Below, one piece after another: positions 8,965 to 18,235 of a stretch of 64,000 nt of DNA (position 1 is its first letter; every line of letters starts with the position of its first letter). A program made the translations under genes and the position numbers. Source of the DNA: a virus; IMG/VR virus record IMGVR_UViG_3300050343_000215, positions 113,687-177,686 of that record; one strand, 5' to 3'. Under the pieces are notes generated by a model that was given only the letters and a program-made list of their open reading frames with translations, ran no database searches and was not told where the DNA came from.

Positions 8965-9759
8965 TTAACCGACCATATCTAGTGGTGGTAACTCTGCTGC
9001 TAATTTAAATTCACCAAGAATAGTTTCAATTTCTTCTTGTGCATCTTCATAGAACTCTCTTCCATTTAGAGTTGTACCACCAGGAAGTGATACGTTCTTA
9101 AATTTAATAAGGTTTTGTCCCCACTGACGTTTGATCAGAGCGGTAAGATATCTCTTTAACCATACATCATTATAAATTTCTGCTGCATTATTAGGATCAA
9201 TCATTCTATAACAGTCAAGAATTAAATGTTGTCCTGCAGTAATATTACCCCAGTCAGTATCAATGTATAATCTATTTTCTCTTTTGTTAAATCTAATTGG
9301 TTTGAAGTTACCAATTACAAAATCAAGAGTTTCAAGATACTGCTTAACCATATAGTAGTTCAAGATTTCCATTGAACCAAAATTATAAAAGTCATTCAAG
9401 AATAACTGGTACTTCATACTAAAAATATTTCCTGATGTCGCTGATGAACTATTATCATAAGCATAGACTTGCGTTACTCCAAGTACATGCTCAGGAACAG
9501 TAATATAGTTATTCTGCTCCTTAAAATCAGTACCAGCAATTGCACTGTTCGCTTTCGCGTCAGTAATCATCTGTTCAGTAATTTCTACCTTTAAAAATGT
9601 TTTGATGCTTCCATCAAAATGACGCTCTTGGAAGAATTGAATAGCATCGTCCATGAGATCCTCAATCTGATCATCATCTACATTAATCTCTAGGACGGGA
9701 AAACCTAATTTCCTTAAGCAGTAGTCAACTAACTCCTGGCGTGTTGAGGGTCGTGCCAT
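8965..9759 (-). CDS. 13: Neck protein gp13
   Basis: Neck protein that binds the portal and recruits gp14 to close the packaged head. 264 residues (T4: 309). The start ARPSTRQELVDYCLRKLGFP is the usual one. The middle has KYQLFLNDFYNFGSMEILNY and RLYIDTDWGN, and the C-terminal part has WLKRYLTALIKRQWGQNL, all typical. It is first in the gp13-14-15-16 string. Its leader consists of a hairpin with a T-tract and an overlapping late promoter, and no Shine-Dalgarno is visible before the ATG. Confidence 0.94.
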   Translation of the reverse strand: MARPSTRQELVDYCLRKLGFPVLEINVDDDQIEDLMDDAIQFFQERHFDGSIKTFLKVEITEQMITDAKANSAIAGTDFKEQNNYITVPEHVLGVTQVYAYDNSSSATSGNIFSMKYQLFLNDFYNFGSMEILNYYMVKQYLETLDFVIGNFKPIRFNKRENRLYIDTDWGNITAGQHLILDCYRMIDPNNAAEIYNDVWLKRYLTALIKRQWGQNLIKFKNVSLPGGTTLNGREFYEDAQEEIETILGEFKLAAELPPLDMVG

Positions 9760-9763
9760 GAAT

Positions 9764-9794
9764 AAAAAAATACCCTAGTTTCCTAAAGGTATTT
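9764..9794 (-). terminator. Intrinsic terminator after the 153-residue gene
   Basis: On the minus strand AAATACC and GGTATTT form a 7-bp stem followed by a run of seven T. It lies between the stop of the 9803-10264 gene and the gp13 ATG, and its ascending arm is also part of a late promoter (9790-9797). Confidence 0.65.
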
Positions 9795-9797
9795 ATC
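9790..9797 (-). promoter_or_regulatory. T4-type late promoter for gp13
   Basis: Minus strand GATAAATA, 31 bases upstream of gp13. It overlaps the terminator stem, so late transcripts would start inside or beyond the hairpin. Confidence 0.6.
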
Positions 9798-9802
9798 ATA
9801 CT

Positions 9803-10264
9803 CTATTCTATACCTTCTGGAAATCCACTACATTCCACACATTCTTGATCTGGAAGATCTCCAAAATTTTCTGGATTTCTTTCTCGGTATGCAGCATACT
9901 CTTCATCTGTATGAATAACTTCTCCTTCTTCATTCCTAACTAATTCACCCGAAAATTCACCCGAAGAATAATGCCAGCAGACATCTCCCATTTCCTGAAC
10001 TTCTGCTTCAAGTTCTTCATCAAATTCTACTTCATTTAAAAACCAATCTTTTACACGAGTAATATTATCAAATACTTTTACTTTATCCTGAAATTCACAC
10101 CACCACATGAGTTCATCTACTGGCAATTCTGGTTCTGATTCATAATCTTCGGGATTTTTTCCCTCAGGAAGTAATGCTTCAATAACCATATGCACGTCCG
10201 ACCCGTGCTTCTCCTCAATTGACTGAATTACATCATATAGGGGGATATCCGTAACAGAGTTCAT
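9803..10264 (-). CDS. Acidic hypothetical protein
   Basis: 153 residues, strongly acidic (many E and D) with an aromatic core: DELMWWCEFQDKVKVFDNIT and VKDWFLNEVEFDEELEAEVQ. A C-terminal CVECSGFPEG follows. No family recognised. It is divergent from the plus-strand island and probably has its own sigma70-like promoter (-35 TTGACT at 10301-10306, -10 TTTATT at 10278-10283), and a terminator follows it at once. It therefore looks like a separate, early unit rather than part of the neck operon. Acidic small phage proteins often bind host enzymes, but nothing here shows that. Confidence 0.75.
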   Translation of the reverse strand: MNSVTDIPLYDVIQSIEEKHGSDVHMVIEALLPEGKNPEDYESEPELPVDELMWWCEFQDKVKVFDNITRVKDWFLNEVEFDEELEAEVQEMGDVCWHYSSGEFSGELVRNEEGEVIHTDEEYAAYRERNPENFGDLPDQECVECSGFPEGIE

Positions 10265-10277
10265 TCTTTATGCACTA

Positions 10278-10306
10278 AATAAAAACACAACACAATATAT
10301 AGTCAA
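10278..10306 (-). promoter_or_regulatory. Sigma70-like promoter, leftward
   Basis: Minus strand -35 TTGACT (10301-10306), 17-base spacer, -10 TTTATT (10278-10283). The -10 is weak (4 of 6). It would drive the 153-residue gene. Confidence 0.4.
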
Positions 10307-10334
10307 TTGACCTGACTTGAATATGTGTTATAAT
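10307..10334 (+). promoter_or_regulatory. Sigma70 promoter of the plus-strand island
   Basis: -35 TTGACC (10307-10312), 16-base spacer, -10 TATAAT (10329-10334), 23 bases before the ATG at 10358. The -35 abuts the leftward -35 element. Confidence 0.75.
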
Positions 10335-10357
10335 ATAGTATAGTATTCCGATAAAAA

Positions 10358-10864
10358 ATGAGTCTTCAACTTTGCCTCCTAGAAACTGGAGAAACTATTA
10401 TTGCTGATGTTCGCGAAGCAATTGATCCAGAATCAAATGAATCCCTTGGGTATCTAGTAACTAATCCATTTAGTGTAAAACACATCATTAATAATGTAGT
10501 TAATGTTGAGGAGATGTCAGAAGAAACTAACACTTCTCCTGAAAATGCCGCATCCCTATCATACTCTGTATGGGCACCTTTAGCTCGTCAAAATACCTTT
10601 AATTTTCATACAGATTTTATCCGTGTAATTTATAATCCTGATCAAACTGTTATTGATCAATACACAAATATCCTTGAAAAATGGTTAGAAGAACACACTG
10701 TAGAAGTTGAAACTGATAAACACTCAACTACAATTACACTGGGATCAGACGCAACGCAAGCTGCATTGAGAGAAGAATTAGAGTCTATGAATAATGATAA
10801 AAAAGAAGGTGACTTTAATCCAGAGTCAATGACTGCTGCTGGAGAAGAATCTAATGCAAACTGA
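10358..10864 (+). CDS. Sm-like (LSm-fold) conserved phage protein
   Basis: 168 residues. The N-terminal 50 residues (LQLCLLETGETIIADVREAI, then GYLVTNPFSVKHI) and the later SVWAPLARQNTFNFHTDFIR resemble Sm-like small beta-barrel proteins that recur in cyanophages and other marine phages. In these the first strands carry LLxTGExIIAD and a later strand pair carries WxPxxxxxxF. The C-terminal third is a polar, acidic tail. LSm proteins bind RNA, but RNA binding here is only inferred. It is the first gene of the plus-strand island and overlaps the next gene by 11 bases. No strong ribosome site is seen; the ATG follows an A-rich stretch. Confidence 0.75.
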   Translation: MSLQLCLLETGETIIADVREAIDPESNESLGYLVTNPFSVKHIINNVVNVEEMSEETNTSPENAASLSYSVWAPLARQNTFNFHTDFIRVIYNPDQTVIDQYTNILEKWLEEHTVEVETDKHSTTITLGSDATQAALREELESMNNDKKEGDFNPESMTAAGEESNAN

Positions 10865-11675
10865 ATTAACTCCTGCTCCTGCAATTAAAAAAAGTAAAAT
10901 TACTACTTTTGATACAACACTACTTATGGCGAGTAGACCTCCTGAAATTGAGGAGATGGATAACTGTATTCTTGTTGATAATTTTTTTCATGCATATGAG
11001 AAAATAGAAGAAAACCTCTTAAAATTTCACTCAACAAACTGTCATGAGATTAATGAAATTTTATTTTATGGTGGGAAAAATGTTGAATATTTAGGAACCA
11101 AGGGTATTGTTCAACCTATCCCAAGAGATTTTTCAGTTGAATTTATTAAAACAATTTATGAATATCTTACTGAAAAAGATTATTTAATTCCTAATATTAA
11201 CTCTGATGAGACCAACCTAGTTGATAAAATTATATTTTCAAGTGCTACTGAAGCAACATTATATTATGACGAAATGATTGTAGATAAAGGATTTAATGTT
11301 CCATGTCCTAGTGGTGGTGAATTTACTAGTACAGTGTTCTTATGTGATGATACAGAAGAAAGTAAAATGGGAGTTACTTTCTACGATTTTGTTTTTGAGG
11401 GAAGATCATATTCCTCAGTTGAAGATTTCATGCTTGAGGATGATGATACCCGAGAAAAGATTTTTAAAGTTCTTGGGGAATACAGTCTTGCTTCAGGAGA
11501 ATTAAAACTATTTGAAGAATTTACTGAGTCCGAACACTTTAAACCAACAGAGTATATTGAAGCAAAACAAAATAGAATGATTGCTTATAAAAGCAGTTTT
11601 TTCACTGTTAATAATTTTACTGCAGGTGAAAGGTATACTTTAAATTGCTCATTTAATGCTACTAATGTTGGTTAA
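10854..11675 (+). CDS. Degenerate 2OG-oxygenase-like protein
   Basis: 273 residues, no family recognised with certainty. Its C-terminal half aligns by eye with the next gene: GGEFTSTVFLCDD and MGVTFYDF match SNLYLTD and TSFYRIK, and YTLNCSFNAT matches the final strand. Where the neighbour has the HxD iron ligands this protein has N-V-P (148-150), and where the neighbour has the distal His it has Ser/Phe (YKSSFF). If the fold is shared, the iron site is lost. It may be a pseudo-enzyme partner of the downstream oxygenase, or an unrelated beta-sandwich. It overlaps genes on both sides (11 bases upstream, 1 base downstream, TAATG), so the three are co-translated. Confidence 0.7.
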   Translation: MQTELTPAPAIKKSKITTFDTTLLMASRPPEIEEMDNCILVDNFFHAYEKIEENLLKFHSTNCHEINEILFYGGKNVEYLGTKGIVQPIPRDFSVEFIKTIYEYLTEKDYLIPNINSDETNLVDKIIFSSATEATLYYDEMIVDKGFNVPCPSGGEFTSTVFLCDDTEESKMGVTFYDFVFEGRSYSSVEDFMLEDDDTREKIFKVLGEYSLASGELKLFEEFTESEHFKPTEYIEAKQNRMIAYKSSFFTVNNFTAGERYTLNCSFNATNVG

Positions 11676-12448
11676 TGGATATTAATAATTTTTCTAGATA
11701 TTCATCTGGAGACATAGAATCTTTGATTGAAATTAATCCTGATTCTGAATTTGAATTATGCAGGTTTGAAGGAATTAAATATATCAAAGGTCACAATGTC
11801 TTAAAACGACCAGATGATTTTGCTGAGTTTCTTTCTAAATTTCCTGCTGAAGATAGGAATGTGAGTCTTCAACGAAATCAAGAAACTAAAATTGATAGTT
11901 CAGCTCCAGGTTTTCAGCAATACCTCAAAGAAAATTATTTTGCTAAATTAAATGAACATTTTTTTAAAGTTGGTCATCAGTTAAAATTCCATAGATACCC
12001 TTTAAATAGAGTTAGTTTTGATAACTTTACTAACTGTTGCTATCCTGGAATGAAAGCATATCAAAAAAATTATCTTCCTCACACAGATCGTTTTGGAATT
12101 GCTTCAAATTTATATTTAACTGATCCTGGAACTAAAACATCAACTTCGTTTTATAGAATTAAATGCTCAAGTGGAAATGTATACCACAATGAATTTGAAC
12201 TTAGTCGCGCTCCCAAAGAAGATGCGTTAGAACTTAGAGATAGATATGCTGAGGAAGGTGCTAATGCTGGTTGGGAACCTTGGGTTTTCTTTAGGGGAAA
12301 TAAATTTTATGAATTTTATTTTGAAATTCCAGCAGAATATAATAGTATGAGTATGTACAGAGGAAATGCATGGCATAGTATATGTTATGATGCATCAGAA
12401 AAATCTAAACTACGATATTCTTTTGTTACTGCAATGTTTGCAGAATAA
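11675..12448 (+). CDS. 2OG-Fe(II) oxygenase-like protein (DUF6445-like)
   Basis: 257 residues. The signature of 2-oxoglutarate/iron dioxygenases is visible: H136-x-D138 in NYLPHTDRFG, followed by the strand SNLYLTD and TSFYR, then a distal H234 (NAWHSICYD) and R247 (KLRYSFVTAMF) for 2OG binding. The LYL..TSFYR arrangement resembles the DUF6445-type group found in phages. The substrate is unknown; candidates are virion or host proteins. It is last in the plus-strand island and is followed 4 bases later by a strong terminator. All predicted ligands are present, so it is probably active. Confidence 0.78.
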   Translation: MDINNFSRYSSGDIESLIEINPDSEFELCRFEGIKYIKGHNVLKRPDDFAEFLSKFPAEDRNVSLQRNQETKIDSSAPGFQQYLKENYFAKLNEHFFKVGHQLKFHRYPLNRVSFDNFTNCCYPGMKAYQKNYLPHTDRFGIASNLYLTDPGTKTSTSFYRIKCSSGNVYHNEFELSRAPKEDALELRDRYAEEGANAGWEPWVFFRGNKFYEFYFEIPAEYNSMSMYRGNAWHSICYDASEKSKLRYSFVTAMFAE

Positions 12449-12478
12449 AAAAGGGGGCATATGCCCCCCATTTTTTTG
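12445..12478. terminator. Bidirectional intrinsic terminator
   Basis: A-run, then the perfect palindrome GGGGGCATATGCCCCC (12453-12468), then a T-run. It works on both strands between the converging plus-strand island and the 1899-residue gene. Confidence 0.9.
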
Positions 12479-12494
12479 GTTTTTTATACCAGGA

Positions 12495-15400
12495 TCATGC
12501 CTGAGATTCTTGCCAGGTGACCCTTGCCGACACAGCGAAGGGGTTAGCAGTGCTAACTCCAGTAGCGTCAACGATCTTCGCAACAACTGTGAGGATGTCA
12601 GGTCCGTTGGGGAATGTACCATCTCCACCTAGGATTGAGTTGCCCAGTGCAGAGATCTGACTGAGGTCGTAAGCGGTTGAAGTAGATTCACCAGTACCAC
12701 CACCAGCAGCACGGAAGGAGAGAATCGTTGAACCACCCGCGACAGTTTCGTTAGAAGAGTGTCTAACCAACTGACACAAGGAAGGTTCTTGAACATTCTG
12801 ATATGCGTCAGTACTCAGTCTTCCGTTCAGTTTGAGACTGATTTCAGTCTCATGCGTGGTAAGAATACCAACGGAAGCAAGTTTAAGTTGCATTCTGTTA
12901 ACGATTTCTCTTTCGCCCAGTGCGCCTGTGATTGATGAGTCAACCGAAGGTGCGAGTCTGATTGAGATAAGAGGAATATCCTGAGGAATTGGGTTGTCAG
13001 TTCCAGAAGGAGCACCGATAGACATCGTAGTTCCAGAAGGAACAGTGATACAACCATTAGATCCGCAAAGAGTTCTTTGGATGTTATCAGTGTGATATCT
13101 GTTGAATACAGCGTTAGTTCCTTCAAAGTACTGGATGTATACTTCATAGTAACTAGATCCATTCCTACTTCTAGAGTTAATTGCTCTACCAGTTTGGAAG
13201 TATCCACTCGCGATCGTGTTGTGATACAACAGTGTGTTAGTAGCGAATGCAGATGCGTCAGATTGCTGGAAGAACAGTACGAGGAAGTACTCTCTGTAGT
13301 AATAGCTACCTTGGTATCTTTCACTACGAATAGCAGTATTTGATTGAGTGTTCTTATCAACAGCGGATTCGTTAGTAAACTTCTGGACGTTGCCAGATGC
13401 CGTGAACAAGTACGCTTCGTCATCCTGATACATACCATCCATAATAACTGAAGTACCCCAGTGGAACAGAGTTCCGACATAACTTGGTAGTTCATTATTT
13501 TCAATCTCATAACGTGCAGGCAGGTTACCTGAACGGAAGTAAGATTCAGTCAAGCGGTTGTTGTGCTTGAATTCATGGACATACTTGACGTGACCGTTTT
13601 GATCCTTAAATCCGAAGCGGATCTTACCAGCACCATACCAGGAGTAATCCATGTAGCACATCTGGATCTTGCTGACATCAAGATCAAATCCAGAAGGACC
13701 ATTACCATCTGCTTTATCAACATTCCAGTCGGGTTGACCAACCTTAGTATCAATTGTCTTAGTACAAATAACGTTTTCAGCAGTAACGCCACGATAAGCA
13801 GGTTGAACTGTAACCTGTGTATTGCTGGTAACTTTAACGACTCTGTAAGACATACCGCGAATAACGATCTGCTCACCCTTATTCAGTTCCGAGAGGAACT
13901 TAGTATTTGTACCAGTAACAATGTTATCCTGATTCGTCACACTAACTGTACCAGGAAGCTGAAGAACTGAACTTCTTCTTACACAATTCAGAGTTTGACC
14001 ATTGAATTCATAGAAGAAACCATTCTGATCATCAAACATACCAGCGCGGATGTCACAACCAGACCAGGAAAGAACCTGTGCTTTAGGGAATCCACCAGAA
14101 TTACTTCTAGCAGGTTCAACATCAAGAAGATATTTAAATTCATAATCATTTTGAATGGAGGTTACGTTAGAAGAAATATTCCACGCCTGATCGTCCGATT
14201 CAATAATCTTAATATCAAGTTGATTTGTAAGATTATGTGGTTTTGATGTCGTTACGAGACCTTCAACAATTTCATGGAATACAAGAGTCTCAGAAACAAG
14301 ACTTGCTTCACAGTTGCTGCTGATTCTAAGTGTGGTTGAGTTAATGACCTCAATAACTCTGGTTTGTCCTCCTTCTGGAGTAAGACCAATACCAGAACCA
14401 GTAACTTTCATATCAGGAATAATACCTGAAGTATCAGCAACCGTCAGTTGATCATCACCTTGAGTTCCAGTAGCAGCAGTAGATACTGTAGTACCACGAG
14501 TAGCATATGAAAGATCTAGGACAGGAATCAACGGAATAAAGTTGATCGCGTATGAAGTCTGGATACCTTTACCTGACTGATAACGGAAGTACTTACGAGT
14601 CTGTCTAGAAATTTTAGAGTTGGGTGACTTAGAAGTACCGATTTCCATACCACCATCAAATGGTCTATGGAGATAGAATCCATCAGGACGTACATAGATG
14701 TAGGAAGGAATTAGATAAACTACATTAGTAGCAGTGAAATCAACAGCAGTCTCTACGAGGAGAGTGTTGTCATCTGTAATAGCAGTAATTATTCTGGACT
14801 TAATCGTACCAGGAGTACCACCAGTCACATCAACCAGTTTGATAGTATCACCAACCTTGAAGAATCTTTCAAAGGATGTATCTGTACCAATAATACTTCT
14901 TGAACCAGAAACAGTTTCAATTGTTCCTGCACCAGTAACTTCACCTGAAAGGTTGGAACTTATAAATCTTTGAAGTCCACTTCCAGTACTAGTGAAGGCG
15001 AGAGGAACTGGTGGTTCTGCAGTTGCATCTGCTTCAGTAGCAGCAAGTTTGATGAAGTTGTGGTCAAGTACAATGACATAATAGTCAGTATTATTAGTCA
15101 AACCACTAATATCAGTTCCTCCGTTGTTGTCATAGATGACTCTTGTTCCAGTACCAAAGAAGTGGTTTGGAATGTTGATACGCATGTCAACAATATCAAC
15201 ATCAGTATTACTATTAAATGCTTTTGATGTTGGAGGAATTTTGAATGGAATTGTAACTTCCAATTCAGTCTCACTAATTGCTGTAGTAGTTGTGTATGAA
15301 CCATCAACAACACCGAAATCAGCAGTTGTGTTCTCAAATGTATGAGCACCACTACCACTACTTGTGATATCAATCATTGATCCACCTTGAGTAGCCGACA

Positions 15401-18194
15401 GAGTAAATCTGTTACCACTGATAGGATAGACATAGTAAGAAGTACCATCAACCAGACCAGGGCTACCGGTAGGAGCAACACCAGTTGTGTTATACTTCAG
15501 AAGTTCACCTGCAGAGAACTGGTTGTCTGCGATGTAGATAGAGTTTCTGCTTGGGTTTGTCAGGACAGCAGTAAATGTAGTGGTGCCCGTGGCACCAGCA
15601 AGTCTCATTGGAGATGCACCTGTACTAGACTTAATTCTGAATCTATCGTTGTTGATTCTATCAATATACCATGTTCCGCTACTGGTGGAAGTTCTATTAC
15701 CAGCATTATTATAGTAATAATGAACAGCACCTGTGGATGACAAAACTACACTATCATTGGTATTAAAACCATGATTCTGTTTATAGAAAGAATCATTGGT
15801 AGAAGTATTTCTCTTCAGAAGAGCAATATACTGGTTTGTCTGACCATCTTCATTGACTGAACGGAAATTCCATGTGGGGTCACCGTCATAACCAGATTGG
15901 TAATACCAGTAGTACCACTCATTACCATTCAATCTGAATTGGTAATCACTCTCGTCATAGAGGTAACATGAACTGTTTGTCCAGTATGTTTTGGAGTTTC
16001 TTCCTTGATATCCACCTGAAACATAACCATAGCTATAGTTACCATTGTTATTACCGTTAACACCTTGGTTCTCATGGTCGGTCAGGAAGTCATAAGTTCC
16101 TTGCCACTGTGTATTACCGAGGGGAAGAGTTTCGTGATGATAACCATAGGTTCTCATCTCATAACCTCTACGATAGTAATCCCACTTCATGAGATATCGT
16201 TCAGAGTGGTTGGAACTAATTCCATCACCATAACGTGTGGTGCAGAAGAATGCGGCAACATCCCAAGGAGTTCTTCCTAAACCGTAAGTACCATCAACAC
16301 TAGCAAAATCATACCCAGAATAGGTGTTTCTATTTGATCTATAGTATGTACGATAGTAAACATAGAAATCTCTTCTAGGACTATATTCAGACTCAATATT
16401 ATAAACTAGACCAAGGTTATGTGAACCGTGAGCAAAAGTACCACCTGAAGAGAGATTAAGTCTATAATTCATTCTTTGCGAATGATTTAGATAGAAAGAG
16501 TTATCGTCAATTCTTTCAATATAATAAACCTGCATTCTGGAAAGACCGCCGATGGGAAGGTCGCCAGGATTTGGGTAGTAAAGAACAGCAGCACGGTTAT
16601 GGAAACCATGACTAGTCATCGTAATGGAATCACTTCCATAGTTGATGTCAGTCTCATCAAAACGTTTCGTATATGTAGACTCATAATTATAAGGAACTCT
16701 CTGAGTAGGATCTTCAGCAGTAACAATGTTTGCCTGTTCAACGTGGTCAATAGTTGGTCTTCCATCAGGAGCAGTTACTGTAGAATCAGGAACTTCCAGA
16801 ACCTTAGGAGAAACTGTGTTAACAAAGTAGAAGTTTGTATTGTCAGCAAAACCATGTTCTGATCTGGTTGTCAGAAGAACTTTAGTATTTGTTCCAAATA
16901 CAATATTATAAGAAGAACCCATACCAGCGTGATTCTGGCATCTATAATAAAGAGTATTATAAGATGGTTCTGCTGATGTTATCAGAATTCTGGTATATGC
17001 ACCAGCAGTTCCAGGTGTACCATTCGCATATACATAGGTACTATGAACATTACCACCAGTTGCAGCATCAGCAAACTCAAGTGGATGATTATTATTACTT
17101 ACATCAGATTGATCAAAGATATAAATTGAATTTCTGATTAAAGTAAAGTCTGGTTCAAGATAGCAAGTTTCAACGGTATTGCCAATAAAATATCTATTTC
17201 CACTGTCTACTACACCATTGTTTGCGGTAGACTCAATAGTATATTCTACAGCAGCACCTGTAATAGTAAGAGGTTCATCTACAGCAAAGGCACCAAGTTC
17301 AATATCAATTACAGTGATGGTTGAACCATCAACTTTAGCAATTTTACCAATAGCACTTGGAGTTGTTGCTGTTGCTCCGACAAGAACATCAATATCAAAA
17401 GCAGTTGTTGCCGTGAGTTCAATTGTAGGTTTTACAATAACAGTTTTTCTAAACAAGTCAGAGGTAATACCTTTAGTTGAACTCAGATTAACCTGAGAAC
17501 CTTGGAAGAATTTACCAGGAATGATAGAAGTATATGTACCTTGAAGATTCTTGGTTTCTGGTTGGTTCGCTCTAGCCTTGTATGTAAAAGTTTCGTTTGA
17601 AGGAACTGATTGAATCAGATATGCACCTTCAGCAGAGAGTGAAGAAAGACCAGTTACTGTGATAGGAACACCAGTAGCAAGACCATGTTCAAATTCACAA
17701 GTTACAGTAATAATTTCACTATCCTTAGTTGAAGTTACGCCCGAGATAAAGGGAATAGTAGTATCAGCAGTAGACGCATAGAACGAAGGAATATTGTTAA
17801 TGGTCTGAATAGTTTCCCACTTAGAAGCTTGGGGACCATACTCAAAGTCGGTGTCAACTAAGTTCTCTGGGTTTGAAACTCTGAATTTAGAAACAGCATC
17901 AACATAAGTCTCTGAGGGCTCAATGTTAACGTAATCTTTTTCATAGAAAATCTGCAGTTCATCAGTGCTCTGCATAGTAGAGCAGTTAAAATTCAATACA
18001 AAGGTAGTTTCCTCTGCAACTTTGTCATATGTTCTAGATCCTAGACCTAAAAAAGCATCAGCAAAATTGTAGATATTGACATTATCTGTTACATTCGTTA
18101 CGAGAAGCAATCGCTTAGCAGGAATGTTGCCCTTGACCTTGACAGTGTTGGTCGTTGGCTCAAAAGTGTAATAAGTAATTAATTTCTTTGCCAT
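12495..18194 (-). CDS. Giant virion structural protein (VrlC-like) with cupredoxin-like motif
   Basis: 1899 residues starting MAKKLITYYTFEPTTNTVKV, preceded by an AAAGGA ribosome site. It is long, polar and beta-rich, with repeated HGLxxG/HGFxxx units (for example EFEHGLATGVPITVTGL and QNHGFNTNDSVVLSS) alternating with YYVxxxxxxxFxL strands, the pattern of large cyanophage tail-surface proteins annotated as VrlC-like. Around residues 360-425 there is a cupredoxin-like segment: NNHPLEF, then YYRCQNHAGMGSSYN, where H, C, H and M could bind copper. Two Tyr/Ser/Gly-rich stretches occur in the centre. The C-terminal region ends SARVTWQESQA. Probably a tail or baseplate surface component; host binding is inferred only from composition and place. 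Confidence 0.8.
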   Translation of the reverse strand: MAKKLITYYTFEPTTNTVKVKGNIPAKRLLLVTNVTDNVNIYNFADAFLGLGSRTYDKVAEETTFVLNFNCSTMQSTDELQIFYEKDYVNIEPSETYVDAVSKFRVSNPENLVDTDFEYGPQASKWETIQTINNIPSFYASTADTTIPFISGVTSTKDSEIITVTCEFEHGLATGVPITVTGLSSLSAEGAYLIQSVPSNETFTYKARANQPETKNLQGTYTSIIPGKFFQGSQVNLSSTKGITSDLFRKTVIVKPTIELTATTAFDIDVLVGATATTPSAIGKIAKVDGSTITVIDIELGAFAVDEPLTITGAAVEYTIESTANNGVVDSGNRYFIGNTVETCYLEPDFTLIRNSIYIFDQSDVSNNNHPLEFADAATGGNVHSTYVYANGTPGTAGAYTRILITSAEPSYNTLYYRCQNHAGMGSSYNIVFGTNTKVLLTTRSEHGFADNTNFYFVNTVSPKVLEVPDSTVTAPDGRPTIDHVEQANIVTAEDPTQRVPYNYESTYTKRFDETDINYGSDSITMTSHGFHNRAAVLYYPNPGDLPIGGLSRMQVYYIERIDDNSFYLNHSQRMNYRLNLSSGGTFAHGSHNLGLVYNIESEYSPRRDFYVYYRTYYRSNRNTYSGYDFASVDGTYGLGRTPWDVAAFFCTTRYGDGISSNHSERYLMKWDYYRRGYEMRTYGYHHETLPLGNTQWQGTYDFLTDHENQGVNGNNNGNYSYGYVSGGYQGRNSKTYWTNSSCYLYDESDYQFRLNGNEWYYWYYQSGYDGDPTWNFRSVNEDGQTNQYIALLKRNTSTNDSFYKQNHGFNTNDSVVLSSTGAVHYYYNNAGNRTSTSSGTWYIDRINNDRFRIKSSTGASPMRLAGATGTTTFTAVLTNPSRNSIYIADNQFSAGELLKYNTTGVAPTGSPGLVDGTSYYVYPISGNRFTLSATQGGSMIDITSSGSGAHTFENTTADFGVVDGSYTTTTAISETELEVTIPFKIPPTSKAFNSNTDVDIVDMRINIPNHFFGTGTRVIYDNNGGTDISGLTNNTDYYVIVLDHNFIKLAATEADATAEPPVPLAFTSTGSGLQRFISSNLSGEVTGAGTIETVSGSRSIIGTDTSFERFFKVGDTIKLVDVTGGTPGTIKSRIITAITDDNTLLVETAVDFTATNVVYLIPSYIYVRPDGFYLHRPFDGGMEIGTSKSPNSKISRQTRKYFRYQSGKGIQTSYAINFIPLIPVLDLSYATRGTTVSTAATGTQGDDQLTVADTSGIIPDMKVTGSGIGLTPEGGQTRVIEVINSTTLRISSNCEASLVSETLVFHEIVEGLVTTSKPHNLTNQLDIKIIESDDQAWNISSNVTSIQNDYEFKYLLDVEPARSNSGGFPKAQVLSWSGCDIRAGMFDDQNGFFYEFNGQTLNCVRRSSVLQLPGTVSVTNQDNIVTGTNTKFLSELNKGEQIVIRGMSYRVVKVTSNTQVTVQPAYRGVTAENVICTKTIDTKVGQPDWNVDKADGNGPSGFDLDVSKIQMCYMDYSWYGAGKIRFGFKDQNGHVKYVHEFKHNNRLTESYFRSGNLPARYEIENNELPSYVGTLFHWGTSVIMDGMYQDDEAYLFTASGNVQKFTNESAVDKNTQSNTAIRSERYQGSYYYREYFLVLFFQQSDASAFATNTLLYHNTIASGYFQTGRAINSRSRNGSSYYEVYIQYFEGTNAVFNRYHTDNIQRTLCGSNGCITVPSGTTMSIGAPSGTDNPIPQDIPLISIRLAPSVDSSITGALGEREIVNRMQLKLASVGILTTHETEISLKLNGRLSTDAYQNVQEPSLCQLVRHSSNETVAGGSTILSFRAAGGGTGESTSTAYDLSQISALGNSILGGDGTFPNGPDILTVVAKIVDATGVSTANPFAVSARVTWQESQA

Positions 18195-18235
18195 TTTTTA
18201 AAAATCCTTTCGGTTATGTTTATATACGTGTCTAA

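Noticed and set aside
12827-13510. 227-codon minus-strand open frame in another frame
   Set aside because: It is a shadow of the 1899-residue gene, Leu- and Ser-rich, without start signals.
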